From: CADEDV01 sp048498035
Lineage (GTDB): Bacteria; Bacteroidota; Bacteroidia; Chitinophagales; Chitinophagaceae
NCBI GenBank assembly: GCA_048498035.1
Contig: JBEHYT010000007.1
Coordinates: 124,001-188,000 of the forward strand
Reading direction: 5' to 3'
DNA: 64,000 nt
The notes beneath the pieces were generated by a model. That model saw nothing but the letters and a program-made list of their open reading frames with translations. It did not search any database and had not been told where the DNA came from. The first letter of the stretch is position 1, and every line of letters begins with the position of its first letter. The position numbers and the translations under genes were made by a program. Positions 41,103-49,945 of the stretch are shown in pieces.

Positions 41103-41633
41103 TTATTGTCCCAGTAATTTTTTCTTCTGCGCCTCAAATTCCTCTTTTGTCAGCACGCCATCATCGTATAGCTTTTTCAACTTTGCTATTTCATCGGCCA
41201 CAGAAGTCGGCTGATTCACCGTTACTACCGGCGTTGGATCCTTTTGGATTCTATCATCTACAACTTCACCCTGGCTTAACGCCTGATCTATTTCGCACCA
41301 ATAGTTCACAATGTTTCCTCCGCCCAAAATGATATAAAATTTATCTCCCGTCCTTCTCGTTCCCAACTTTTTGAAGTTCTTGATTTTCATCTTTCTGCCT
41401 GCCCATCCAGCATCCAGGAATAACTGACCGGACAGTGACATTGGACTGGTATAAACAAAATTGAATCCTTTCGTAGCTGCATTTGAGCCCAGCCCGAAAT
41501 GAAGATCATCGCCCACAACAAAGGTTAAGCCGTTCGCCAAATACAATGTATCGTGACTAATACGTGTAGTGGCCGGTGTTTCCTGAGCAGCGCAGGTCGA
41601 AGAAATGAGTAGCATAAATACAAGGAATCGCAT
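41103..41633 (-). CDS. Exported protein with a C-terminal SHOCT motif
   Basis: A 176-residue protein. Signal peptide MRFLVFMLLISSTCAAQ, a mid region with LYLANGLTFVVGDDLHFG and KFYIILGGGN, and a C-terminal SHOCT segment (EIAKLKKLYDDGVLTKEEF near 148-166). SHOCT is a short oligomerisation or anchoring motif common at the ends of unrelated proteins. The N-terminal domain is unrecognised. It lies ten bases from each neighbour in a three-gene minus-strand run. Confidence 0.72.
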   Translation of the reverse strand: MRFLVFMLLISSTCAAQETPATTRISHDTLYLANGLTFVVGDDLHFGLGSNAATKGFNFVYTSPMSLSGQLFLDAGWAGRKMKIKNFKKLGTRRTGDKFYIILGGGNIVNYWCEIDQALSQGEVVDDRIQKDPTPVVTVNQPTSVADEIAKLKKLYDDGVLTKEEFEAQKKKLLGQ

Positions 41634-41643
41634 GGTTAAGGTT

Positions 41644-42153
41644 TTATTTTTTATCAATAGCTTTCAAAAATACAGCGGCAAGCTTTCTCAGCTCACCTTG
41701 ATTTTTGCTTTTAATGTCCGTATCGGAATACCCGTCATCAATGTATGCCCGGGTACTTACCAGATCTCGGGAAGCAAGCTTTTCAATATCTGGTTTGCTT
41801 ATAAAATACTCATGATGGTAGTAATTGGCTGAATAGCCGGTACCAATTTCATAATCTTGGATGCCTTTCGATTGTACGTGTACCACTGAACTATCTGCCA
41901 ATAAAAAGAGGTATTCATCATCACTGCCGACGATTCCAACGGAACATCCGGAACCATATACAATAACCAGGTAAAGAGAATCTACTGAGCGAAAGGCAAA
42001 TGATAGGTTACAACCCAGCGCTCTTTTCACGGAGACAATGCTGGTTTCTACACGCCGGCTGCCGGTGAACTTATCAATCTCATCGCTTTTGATCGTTTGG
42101 GCGAATGTCGATAATGACAACACTATTGCGGTGATCAGTGAGATCAATCTCAT
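41644..42153 (-). CDS. Exported protein of unknown function, element gene 2
   Basis: A 169-residue protein with signal peptide MRLISLITAIVLSLSTFAQ. The mature region is mixed alpha/beta with a cysteine pair (LGCNLSF and GSGCSVG) that might form a disulfide. No family recognised. First gene of the run 41644-40577 on the minus strand; it ends ten bases before the SHOCT gene. Confidence 0.65.
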   Translation of the reverse strand: MRLISLITAIVLSLSTFAQTIKSDEIDKFTGSRRVETSIVSVKRALGCNLSFAFRSVDSLYLVIVYGSGCSVGIVGSDDEYLFLLADSSVVHVQSKGIQDYEIGTGYSANYYHHEYFISKPDIEKLASRDLVSTRAYIDDGYSDTDIKSKNQGELRKLAAVFLKAIDKK

Positions 42154-42444
42154 AGTTAAGGCTTGTTTCGGTTTAACGATTAATGATCACGGAATTACAG
42201 TTTCCTTTAACGCCGTCCGTGACAATGAACAATTTACGTTTCCTAGTTTGGTGAAGGCAGATACGCCAGATTCCGATCCATCTCGCTGTCTTAAAAATTC
42301 ACAGTATTATCCGAAGAACACAGAAAATGATCTCAGTTGGCATCGAGATCTTTTGAAACACAGCCGTTTCAGCATTCGGCGACCTCTGCCCTAATTTCTG
42401 CTTTCCCTATCATCTTTACACTGTTATCTTTTGCCTTTCATTTT

Positions 42445-42924
42445 TCATCTCAAAAACAGTTCTGCTTTCACCTTGTAATACGTAACGGATCTTGTAACTA
42501 TATTGGCCATCATTCCGTTTATCTTTACCCGCCAAACGTTTTTTTCTTTGTCGAAATTAACATCTACAGCCCCTGAAGACACATCTACATAAGACGCTGA
42601 CTCACCCGAGCGGAAGGAATATTTAGCAGCTACTTCATTTTTATTATCAGGATCGGTTACGATGCGATACCGGGTATTTCGCAGTTTTTTATCTCGGAAA
42701 AAAAGCGTGAAAAACTGGTCCCTTTGTTCTACAGCAACAATCAATTTCCCGCGGTTGCGTTGCACCTTTACGGTGCTGGGCTGAAATTCAAGAAAGAAAT
42801 TGTTTATTGAAACGGTATCCGTGATAAATACGGGACAACGAGGCAACACAGTGTCCCGTTCTTCCTGGGCCTGCAGAGCCGAGGCGCAAAAAATGAAGCT
42901 GAGCGTAAGTAAAAGGAGGCGCAT
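42445..42924 (-). CDS. Exported protein of unknown function, element gene 1
   Basis: A 159-residue protein with signal peptide MRLLLLTLSFIFCASALQAQ and a beta-rich mature part (FFLEFQPSTVKVQRNRGKL, YVDVSSGAVDVNFDKEK). Unrecognised. A gap of 291 bases separates it from the next minus-strand gene; nothing gene-like is seen there. It lies 51 bases beyond the core gene yggS, so the element's right end, if real, is between them. Confidence 0.6.
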   Translation of the reverse strand: MRLLLLTLSFIFCASALQAQEERDTVLPRCPVFITDTVSINNFFLEFQPSTVKVQRNRGKLIVAVEQRDQFFTLFFRDKKLRNTRYRIVTDPDNKNEVAAKYSFRSGESASYVDVSSGAVDVNFDKEKNVWRVKINGMMANIVTRSVTYYKVKAELFLR

Positions 42925-42975
42925 AGTGGTGGTTCAAACGGAAAAAATACGAACAAAAGACGAGAAACGATGCGT

Positions 42976-43650
42976 CTACCCTATTTTAGGTATGCGTTCC
43001 CGTGCGCCAAACAGCAGGCTCCCGATCCGTACCATGGTGGTGCCCTCTTCCATCGCCAGGCGAAAATCCCCACTCATGCCCATGGAAAGGATGTCAAACC
43101 CAGGCATTTCCTCCTGCAATTCTTTCCAACCGTTTTTCAGGGCCCTGAATTCACTGCGCACCTGTGTGGCATCTTCACTGAAAGACGCCATCCCCATCAG
43201 GCCCCTCAACCTGATCCCATTATAACCTGTTGTTATAGCCGTATTGACCGCCGTCGGCAGCTCCAGCAGGCTAAACCCGAACTTACTGTCTTCCTGTGCA
43301 ATATGCGCCTGCAGTAAACAATCGATCTTCCGGCCAGCCCGAAGCGCCTGCCGGTCTATTTCCTGTAATAACTTCATGCTATCAACTCCATGAACCAGGT
43401 GCACAATGGGCGCAATGTATTTGACCTTGTTGCTTTGAAGATGCCCGATGAAATGCCACCGTATGTCGGCTGGCAAACTGCCAGCTTTATCCACGAGCTC
43501 CTGTACATAATTCTCCCCAAAATCCCGATGGCCCAGTTCATACAAGGCAAGAATGTCTTCCACCGGTTTGGTTTTAGACACCGCCACCAGCGTAATGCCT
43601 TTTTCATCCAATTCGGTTTTCAATTCCTGATATGCCAATACGTTTACCAT
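42976..43650 (-). CDS. yggS: YggS-type PLP homeostasis protein
   Basis: A 224-residue alanine-racemase-fold protein that binds pyridoxal phosphate and buffers B6 levels and amino-acid pools. The PLP Lys26 is in LVAVSKTKP; family marks are FGENYVQELVDKA, WHFIGHLQSNKVK and LSMGMSGDFRLAMEEGTTMV. The start at 43650 is supported by a TATTTTTG minus-7 box nine bases upstream; an ATG at 43722 would cross it. Divergent from the exported protein at 43726. Confidence 0.92.
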   Translation of the reverse strand: MVNVLAYQELKTELDEKGITLVAVSKTKPVEDILALYELGHRDFGENYVQELVDKAGSLPADIRWHFIGHLQSNKVKYIAPIVHLVHGVDSMKLLQEIDRQALRAGRKIDCLLQAHIAQEDSKFGFSLLELPTAVNTAITTGYNGIRLRGLMGMASFSEDATQVRSEFRALKNGWKELQEEMPGFDILSMGMSGDFRLAMEEGTTMVRIGSLLFGARERIPKIG

Positions 43651-43658
43651 AATCAAAG

Positions 43659-43666
43659 CAAAAATA
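43659..43666 (-). promoter_or_regulatory. Minus-7 box for yggS
   Basis: TATTTTTG on the minus strand, ending eight bases before the yggS ATG: a very short or absent leader. Confidence 0.5.
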
Positions 43667-43725
43667 CCCACAAAACGGTAGAGTTGCCGGCCGGTGCGCA
43701 AGCTATTTTGCTGAAAAACCACACT

Positions 43726-44376
43726 ATGTGTAGATCATTCCGGGCAATTACGATTATTACCTGCTGCCTGGCCGCAACTTTTTGCAAAGGCCAGCAAAAG
43801 GAATATAAGACCGAAGTATCCATGCTTTTTCAACAACCTGTAGAAGGTATCATTGAAGTAAACCTCCACGCCCCCAACCCGGAACTGATTACCATTAAAA
43901 CAACAACCACCAGCAAAAGCAAATCAAAAGGTAGCCGGAAAAAGGTAACCACTACTGAAACCGGGCGTTTTAATACCGGCATCATCAGTTATTTCACAGC
44001 CGATGGACACCGGTACAAATTCAAACGGCTGAAAAATAATTACGGCGATACCGCTGTTCAAAATAATTGCGCCGTGGAGCGTATTGCCGGAACGGATACC
44101 CTTGGCATTTTCAGGTTTGTGGATGAAGCAGGCAACGCGCATCATTATATCCAGACACCCAATGATGGCTTCGATATTTACAATATCAATCATCCCTACG
44201 TCGGTTCCTCGTTTGAATCATTCGCATTAATGCGTTTTATCCGTTGTGAAGCGCTTGCCAACCGCATCAGCAATCATGAGCCCGCCTTCTGGTATGAAGA
44301 AAAAAATACACCAGCAGAAAAACTACTGGTGTGGCAAAATATTATCGGTGAATATTACAAGAGTTGCAATCGCTGA
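43726..44376 (+). CDS. Exported protein of unknown function
   Basis: A 216-residue protein with a short signal peptide (MCRSFRAITIITCCLAATFCKGQ). The mature part includes a lysine/serine/threonine run (TTTSKSKSKGSRKK), then a mixed domain with FNTGIISYFTADGHRYKFK and a C-terminal helix. No domain recognised. The long frame open from 43390 is antisense to yggS; the true start is placed at 43726 by the signal peptide. It abuts the convergent acyl-CoA dehydrogenase with no gap. Confidence 0.65.
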   Translation: MCRSFRAITIITCCLAATFCKGQQKEYKTEVSMLFQQPVEGIIEVNLHAPNPELITIKTTTTSKSKSKGSRKKVTTTETGRFNTGIISYFTADGHRYKFKRLKNNYGDTAVQNNCAVERIAGTDTLGIFRFVDEAGNAHHYIQTPNDGFDIYNINHPYVGSSFESFALMRFIRCEALANRISNHEPAFWYEEKNTPAEKLLVWQNIIGEYYKSCNR

Positions 44377-45531
44377 TCATTTGAGGATCGACCGGCTGAT
44401 CACGATGCGTTGCACTTCGCTGGTGCCTTCGTAGATCTGGGTGATTTTGGCATCCCGCATCAGTCGCTCTACATGGTACTCCTTCACAAAACCATAGCCA
44501 CCGTGAATCTGGACAGCTTCAACGGCCGTCCACATCGCGGCTTCTGAAGAAAAAACCTTGGCCATGGATGAACTGAGCGTATAATCCTGGTGCTGATCTT
44601 TTTCCCAGGCTGCCTTCAGGCAAAGCAAACGGGCCGCTTCTATTTTCGTGGCCATATCCGCCAGCTTAAACGCAATGGCCTGGTGGTTCATGATCTCCGT
44701 GCCAAATGCCTTTCTTGTTTTGGCGTATTCCCGGGCTAACTCAAATGCACCGCTGGCAATGCCGAGCGCCTGTGAGGCAATCCCGATCCGTCCACCGGCG
44801 AGCGTTTTCATCGCGAATTTGAAACCGAATCCATCCTCTCCAATACGATTGGCCTTGGGTACTTTTACATCGGTAAACATGATGGTATGCGTATCGCTGC
44901 CGCGAATGCCGAGCTTATTTTCCTTGGCCGCTACCGTTACACCCGGCCAGTTTTTTTCTACAATAAATGTATTGATACCTTTGGATCCTTTGGCCGCATC
45001 GGTTTGCGCCATCACAAGATAAACGGAAGCAGTGCCGCCATTGGTGATCCAGTTCTTGGTACCATTGAGCAGGTAGTAGTCGCCCATATCTTCGGCCGTG
45101 GTGCGCTGCGAAGTGGCATCGCTACCGGCTTCAGGCTCACTCAGCAGAAAAGCCCCGATATAGAGTTCATCATTTTTGCGCCCCTGCGCCAGCGGTACCA
45201 GGTATTTTTGTTTTTGTTCTTCACTGGCAAATTCCTGGATGCCGTAACAAACGAGGCTGTTGTTGACGCTCATGGCCACACTTACGCTCGCGTCGATTTT
45301 AGAAATCTCTTCCATCGCCAACACGTAGCTAATGGTATCCATACCGGCGCCGCCGTATTCAGGTTTTACCATCATGCCCAGGAAACCGAGTTCTGCCAGC
45401 TTAAGCAATTGCTCACGGGGGAATTGCTGTTTTTCATCACGTTCAATTACCCCGGGCAGGCATTCGGTACGCGCAAAATCGCGCGCCGCCTTTTGGATCA
45501 TCAGTTGTTCTTCGCTGAATTCAAAAGTCAT
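44377..45531 (-). CDS. Acyl-CoA dehydrogenase, short/medium-chain type
   Basis: A 384-residue FAD enzyme that introduces the alpha-beta double bond in acyl-CoA. Marks: LLSEPEAGSDA (FAD and substrate site), NGTKNWITNGG, QIHGGYGFVKEYHVERLMRD, and the catalytic Glu368 in QIYEGTSEVQ near the C-terminus, as in butyryl-CoA and short-chain enzymes. The start at 45531 is supported by the promoter box at 45552-45559; the frame extends to 45690 but that extension has no conserved residues. Electron acceptor is presumably ETF, not encoded nearby. Confidence 0.93.
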   Translation of the reverse strand: MTFEFSEEQLMIQKAARDFARTECLPGVIERDEKQQFPREQLLKLAELGFLGMMVKPEYGGAGMDTISYVLAMEEISKIDASVSVAMSVNNSLVCYGIQEFASEEQKQKYLVPLAQGRKNDELYIGAFLLSEPEAGSDATSQRTTAEDMGDYYLLNGTKNWITNGGTASVYLVMAQTDAAKGSKGINTFIVEKNWPGVTVAAKENKLGIRGSDTHTIMFTDVKVPKANRIGEDGFGFKFAMKTLAGGRIGIASQALGIASGAFELAREYAKTRKAFGTEIMNHQAIAFKLADMATKIEAARLLCLKAAWEKDQHQDYTLSSSMAKVFSSEAAMWTAVEAVQIHGGYGFVKEYHVERLMRDAKITQIYEGTSEVQRIVISRSILK

Positions 45532-45551
45532 ATAGCAATCATCATTTGCAA

Positions 45552-45559
45552 CAAAGATA
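45552..45559 (-). promoter_or_regulatory. Minus-7 box for the acyl-CoA dehydrogenase
   Basis: TATCTTTG on the minus strand, 20 bases before the ATG at 45531; it decides the start. Confidence 0.55.
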
Positions 45560-45688
45560 AGGGCAAACCGCCCTTTTGCACGGGAAAGCGTGCAAATGAA
45601 ACGGTTGCAAAAGGATCGCTTTTCAGCAACATACCGCGCGGCGGGTATTTGATTTTTCACGTGCACGTTTAATTTTAAAGAAAAAAAC

Positions 45689-46987
45689 ATGCGGCCTTTT
45701 TTAACAGCTATCCTGCTCCTGGTCTTCTTTTCCGCCGGCGCTCAATTAAACGGGAAGATCACCTACTACTGCAGTTATTACGGCGGCAATGCAAAACTGA
45801 GCGAGACTGAAATTTGCCTCGACTACGGCAGTTTTACCCTTGGCAGCCTTGAACATACGCGCATGGAAAACCTGCTGGATACTATTATGGCAGAAGTGGG
45901 GCTGCCGCGCAACTACCTGCTGGTGCGATGCCCGGGTATCAGTAATTGTATGGCGGTAAATCTCCAGGCTAAGAAAGGGTTGCTGCGTTATATCGTATAT
46001 GATGATGCTTTTTTAAACCGGATGGATTCTTCCACCAATACCTATTGGGCTACCATCAGCATTCTTGCTCATGAAATTGGTCATCACCTGAGTGGACATA
46101 CGCTGGACAGCCTGGGCAGCAGGCCCGACAAAGAACTGGAAGCCGATCGTTTTTCGGGATTTATTCTTTTTAAACTGGGCGCAACGCTTGAAGAAGCACA
46201 GGCGGCAATGAAACTGGTGGGTTATGTGCAAAGCGTAACCACGCACCCACCGCTGCAAAACCGGCTGGCCGCCATTCGTAACGGATGGAATGATGGATGG
46301 ATGAGCAACCAGCGGCAACTGAAACTTGGCAGCCGGATGCCTGCACTGAACAATTGGGAAGAAATTGCCGGTGAACTATATGACAAAGCCTACCTGGATA
46401 ATATTCTTGGGAACTATACCGATGCCATTAAAAGTTGCAATACGGCTATCTACCTGAAGCGGGGATATGCGGCGGCGTATTGCCAGCGCGGATTGGCACA
46501 AAGTAATACCGGGCAATTAGACGCGGCGCTTTTGAGCCTTGATTCTGCCCTCTATTATGCAGATACGCTAGTGCTGGCACAAGTGTATAAAGGCCATGCC
46601 TATGCCAATGCAGGTATGTACATGAATGCGGAACGGGAATTTAATAAAGCGCTGGCCATGGATTCTGCATTCGCGGCACTTTACAATGAACGCTCGCTGA
46701 TGCGGTTGAAGCAAGCAAGGTATAACGATGCCATTGATGATGCAACGTTCGCGATTGCGCTTGATTTTAAGGATGCATACCAGCCCTACGGGACATTGGG
46801 TTATGCTTACCTGAAGCGTGGCGACCTGGAGGAGGCGCTGAACAATTTTTATTATTCACTTCAGTATAATTCCACATACGATTTTGCCCGCAAATGGGGC
46901 ATGGAAGCCGCTAAGCGCCTGGATGCACAAAAAAAAGCGGCTCAGAAAAAGCCGGTGGTAAAACCGCCGACAAAGGCGAAACACTGA
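45689..46987 (+). CDS. Exported M48-like zinc metalloprotease with TPR repeats
   Basis: A 432-residue protein. Signal peptide to residue 19. A metalloprotease domain carries HEIGHH (His128, Glu129, His132) and the third-ligand segment ELEADRFSGF (about 149-158), the M48 pattern as in BepA. From about 225 to 420 lie five or so tetratricopeptide repeats (for example GNYTDAIKSCNTAIYLK, GQLDAALLSLDSALYYA, RGDLEEALNNFYYSL). M48-TPR proteins of this kind act in outer-membrane protein quality control; periplasmic location is inferred from the signal peptide. The C-terminus is lysine-rich. Confidence 0.88.
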   Translation: MRPFLTAILLLVFFSAGAQLNGKITYYCSYYGGNAKLSETEICLDYGSFTLGSLEHTRMENLLDTIMAEVGLPRNYLLVRCPGISNCMAVNLQAKKGLLRYIVYDDAFLNRMDSSTNTYWATISILAHEIGHHLSGHTLDSLGSRPDKELEADRFSGFILFKLGATLEEAQAAMKLVGYVQSVTTHPPLQNRLAAIRNGWNDGWMSNQRQLKLGSRMPALNNWEEIAGELYDKAYLDNILGNYTDAIKSCNTAIYLKRGYAAAYCQRGLAQSNTGQLDAALLSLDSALYYADTLVLAQVYKGHAYANAGMYMNAEREFNKALAMDSAFAALYNERSLMRLKQARYNDAIDDATFAIALDFKDAYQPYGTLGYAYLKRGDLEEALNNFYYSLQYNSTYDFARKWGMEAAKRLDAQKKAAQKKPVVKPPTKAKH

Positions 46988-47000
46988 CCCCGACGGTCAA

Positions 47001-47033
47001 TTGATCGATTGTTCAATTCCTTCCGTACCTTTG
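47001..47033 (+). promoter_or_regulatory. Promoter for ccmE
   Basis: TTG (47001-47003) and TACCTTTG (47026-47033) fit the Bacteroidota minus-33 and minus-7 elements with a 22-base spacing. The ATG of ccmE is 18 bases downstream. Confidence 0.6.
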
Positions 47034-47051
47034 CACCGCAAAACGAAGGGT

Positions 47052-47447
47052 ATGAAGACGATCCATATTGTGATGCTGGTGATGATTGCCGGCGCGATTG
47101 CGTGGCTGGTAACCTCTCTTAAGGGCGCCACCACCTATGATACGATTGCAACTGCCATGCAGAAACCTGGCAAATTTGTGCACGTTGTTGCCCGCCTGGA
47201 CACAACTCAGCCGCTGCAGTACGATGCCATCAATAACCCCAATTTTCTCGCCTTTACAGCGGTAGATTCCCTGGGAGGAAAAGTGAAAGTAGTGTATCAT
47301 AGTGCCAAGCCAGACAACCTGGAAACAAGTGAACGACTGGTATTACAGGGAGCTTACGAAAACGGCCAGTTTGACTGCAAAACGATCATGATGAAATGTC
47401 CGTCCAAGTACAGTGATGAACCGGGGCGTGCTACCAAGAAGAGCTGA
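47052..47447 (+). CDS. ccmE: Cytochrome c maturation haem chaperone CcmE, CxxxY type
   Basis: A 131-residue protein: one N-terminal membrane anchor (about 5-22), then an OB-fold periplasmic domain. CcmE receives haem from CcmC and hands it to CcmF. The usual haem-binding motif is HxxxY; here the equivalent is MKCPSKYSDE, with Cys116 and Tyr120, so this is the CxxxY variant. The start at 47052 is downstream of the promoter box; an ATG at 47001 overlaps it. ccmF follows after 32 bases. Confidence 0.85.
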   Translation: MKTIHIVMLVMIAGAIAWLVTSLKGATTYDTIATAMQKPGKFVHVVARLDTTQPLQYDAINNPNFLAFTAVDSLGGKVKVVYHSAKPDNLETSERLVLQGAYENGQFDCKTIMMKCPSKYSDEPGRATKKS

Positions 47448-47479
47448 TTTACTCCATCCTAACCAAGATCATTTTTATT

Positions 47480-49882
47480 ATGGGCGAACACCTGCTTCCC
47501 GGCCAGATTGGAAACCTGCTGATCACAATTTCCCTGATAGCTTCAGGAATTGCCAGTTTCGCTTATTTTAAATCGTTTCGCGCGGCAACGGAAGAAGACC
47601 GGAAGGCCTGGAAAAGACTGGGACGTGTATGTTTTTTTATTGATGCCCTTTCTGTAATTGCCGTTTTTATCACACTCTATCTCCTGATCACCAATCACCG
47701 GTATGAATATTTTTACATATTCAAAAATTCCGGTAATGATCTTTCTCCAAAATATATTCTCAGTTCACTCTGGAGCGCTTCCGAAGGAAGTTTTATCCTG
47801 TGGACGGTTTGGCATGGCGTGCTGGGCGTAATATTGATCAGGACTGCCGGGAAATGGGAAGGTCCTGTGATGATGACGCTTTCCTTTGTCCAGTTTTGCC
47901 TGGCCAGCATGCTGATTGGTCTTTATCTTTTTAATGGAAAGATTGGCGCAAGCCCCTTTGCCCTGTCGAAGGATATGATGCCTGTAGTGCCACCCGATGG
48001 ACTTGGCCTTGCGGTGTTATTGCAAAATTACTGGATGGTGATCCACCCTCCCATCCTGTTTCTCGGTTTTGCGAGTACCATTATCCCCTTTGCCTTTGCA
48101 ATTGGCGGACTTGTTACCCGGGATCATTCCGGCTGGATCAAACCGGCGTTGCCCTGGGCACTTTTTTCACTGGCCGTGCTGGGTGTGGGCATTATGATGG
48201 GTGCAGCATGGGCGTATGAGTCGCTGAGTTTCGGCGGCTATTGGGCCTGGGACCCGGTAGAAAATGCATCGCTGGTGCCGTGGCTGGTGCTGGTGGCTGG
48301 TGTGCATACCATGCTCATTTATAAATCAACGGGACGTTCGCTGCGCAGCAGTTACCTGTTTGCGATCATGACCTTTGTATTTGTTCTTTATTCTACCTTC
48401 CTCACACGCAGCGGCGTACTGAGTGATTCATCGGTGCACTCATTTGCCAACCTTGGTATTAATTTCCAGCTTGGACTGTTTGTGTTGGTATTCCTGGTAC
48501 CGGCATTCTGGCTGTTCTTCTCACGGTATAAGGAAATTCCTACTATCGTAAAGGAAGAGGAAAGTTCTTCACGGGAATTCTGGATGTTTATCGGTGCATT
48601 GATCTTTTTCTTTTCATCAATTGTCATTATCGGAAAAACGTCATTCCCGATCTTTCACCTGGCGGCGCCAAAAGAAGTGGAATATTCCTACAACAGTATT
48701 ATGGTTTGGGTGGCTTTTATCCTCGGCGTTCTCACCGCCATTACTCAATACCTGAAATACAAAAAAACAGGTGGTTCTTTCTTTACCCGTAAAATAGCAA
48801 TCCCAACGGCAGTAAGTGCAGTATTGGCTGCATTGCTGGTGATTCGGTATCATATCAGTTATGAAAAATTTGGTACGGGATTTAATGTTGCGTTGTGGAT
48901 GACGCTGCTGGCGGGATTATATGCCGTAATTGCCAATGCTTCCTATATCTGGATCGGGTTAAAAGGAAAATTAAAAATAGCCGGTGGTTCCATATCACAC
49001 GTTGGCTTTGGAATGGTGCTGATGGGCATCATTATCTCGTCTGCCAACAAGGAAACGCTTTCGCATAATATCAATGGTATTCCGACACCGTTGGGCCCGG
49101 ATGAAAATCCGCGGGAAAACCTGACGCTGGTGAAAGGACTTCCAACAACCATGGCAGGCTTTGACGTTACCTATACAGGAGATTCCCTGCATCCGAATAA
49201 ATCACGGTATTATTACTTTCTTGATTTTAAACGTACCGATGGTAAGGAATCATTCCGCATTACGCCCAATGCATTTGTGAATTATCGCGGGAAGGAAGGT
49301 CTTGTAGCCAACCCGGATGCACACCATTATTGGGACCATGACGTATTTGTGTACCTGACCTCCATTGCGGATCCCAATAAAAAAGAAGACACCGTTACGT
49401 TCAAGCCATACACGGTGAAAGCGGGTGACTCCGTATTTTATTCACGCGGTATCATTGTATTTGGAACGCCTGAAAAAAAGCTGGATGTGCCACAGAATAT
49501 CTTTGGGCCTGACGGATACCTGTACCAGGTACCGGTAAAAGTCTTCGCCAAAAACGGTTCTGTTTTTTCTTCTACCTTAAAAAGCGCATTTGCCAAAGGC
49601 GACTGGGTGCCCGTAAATGACACCATTACCGCGGAGAGCCTTATTCTACAATTGAACAAGGCAACTGAAGGACAGCCCATGAATATCGGGTTGAAAGAAT
49701 CGGACGGCATTATGGACTATGTTACCATTAAGGCCTACCGGTTTCCGTTTATCATGGTGCTTTGGTTTGGCGTTATCATTACGGCCATCGGTATCCTGAT
49801 GAGCATGGCGGAGCGGATCCGGAGCAACCGTCGTAGCGCTAAAAACGGCAATACGGCTAACAATGCCGCTGGCCGGGAATAA
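47480..49882 (+). CDS. ccmF: Cytochrome c haem lyase CcmF/CcsA-family
   Basis: An 800-residue polytopic protein. The tryptophan-rich haem-handling motif is GGYWAWDPVENASLVPWL (residues about 252-269). Conserved histidines flank it, for example in WTVWHGVLG and WMVIHPPILFLGFA. A periplasmic insert of about 200 residues (about 545-755) precedes the last helix. It attaches haem to apocytochrome c. Next to ccmE it forms part of a System I-type pathway; ccmA-D are not in this window. Confidence 0.93.
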   Translation: MGEHLLPGQIGNLLITISLIASGIASFAYFKSFRAATEEDRKAWKRLGRVCFFIDALSVIAVFITLYLLITNHRYEYFYIFKNSGNDLSPKYILSSLWSASEGSFILWTVWHGVLGVILIRTAGKWEGPVMMTLSFVQFCLASMLIGLYLFNGKIGASPFALSKDMMPVVPPDGLGLAVLLQNYWMVIHPPILFLGFASTIIPFAFAIGGLVTRDHSGWIKPALPWALFSLAVLGVGIMMGAAWAYESLSFGGYWAWDPVENASLVPWLVLVAGVHTMLIYKSTGRSLRSSYLFAIMTFVFVLYSTFLTRSGVLSDSSVHSFANLGINFQLGLFVLVFLVPAFWLFFSRYKEIPTIVKEEESSSREFWMFIGALIFFFSSIVIIGKTSFPIFHLAAPKEVEYSYNSIMVWVAFILGVLTAITQYLKYKKTGGSFFTRKIAIPTAVSAVLAALLVIRYHISYEKFGTGFNVALWMTLLAGLYAVIANASYIWIGLKGKLKIAGGSISHVGFGMVLMGIIISSANKETLSHNINGIPTPLGPDENPRENLTLVKGLPTTMAGFDVTYTGDSLHPNKSRYYYFLDFKRTDGKESFRITPNAFVNYRGKEGLVANPDAHHYWDHDVFVYLTSIADPNKKEDTVTFKPYTVKAGDSVFYSRGIIVFGTPEKKLDVPQNIFGPDGYLYQVPVKVFAKNGSVFSSTLKSAFAKGDWVPVNDTITAESLILQLNKATEGQPMNIGLKESDGIMDYVTIKAYRFPFIMVLWFGVIITAIGILMSMAERIRSNRRSAKNGNTANNAAGRE

Positions 49883-49945
49883 CTCACCATAGCCCACGAA
49901 AGCCGGTTCTTGAAAAGTGACAGATTCGATGTAACTTTAATAGTT

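Noticed and set aside
39094..42975. Direct-repeat attachment sites bounding an element at tRNA-Lys
   Set aside because: Scanning by eye found no direct copy of the tRNA 3' end between 40.5 and 43 kb; only an inverted 11-mer. The right boundary therefore stays undefined.
44887..45672. A 261-residue open frame on the plus strand
   Set aside because: Antisense to the acyl-CoA dehydrogenase; the dehydrogenase has its full motifs and a promoter box.
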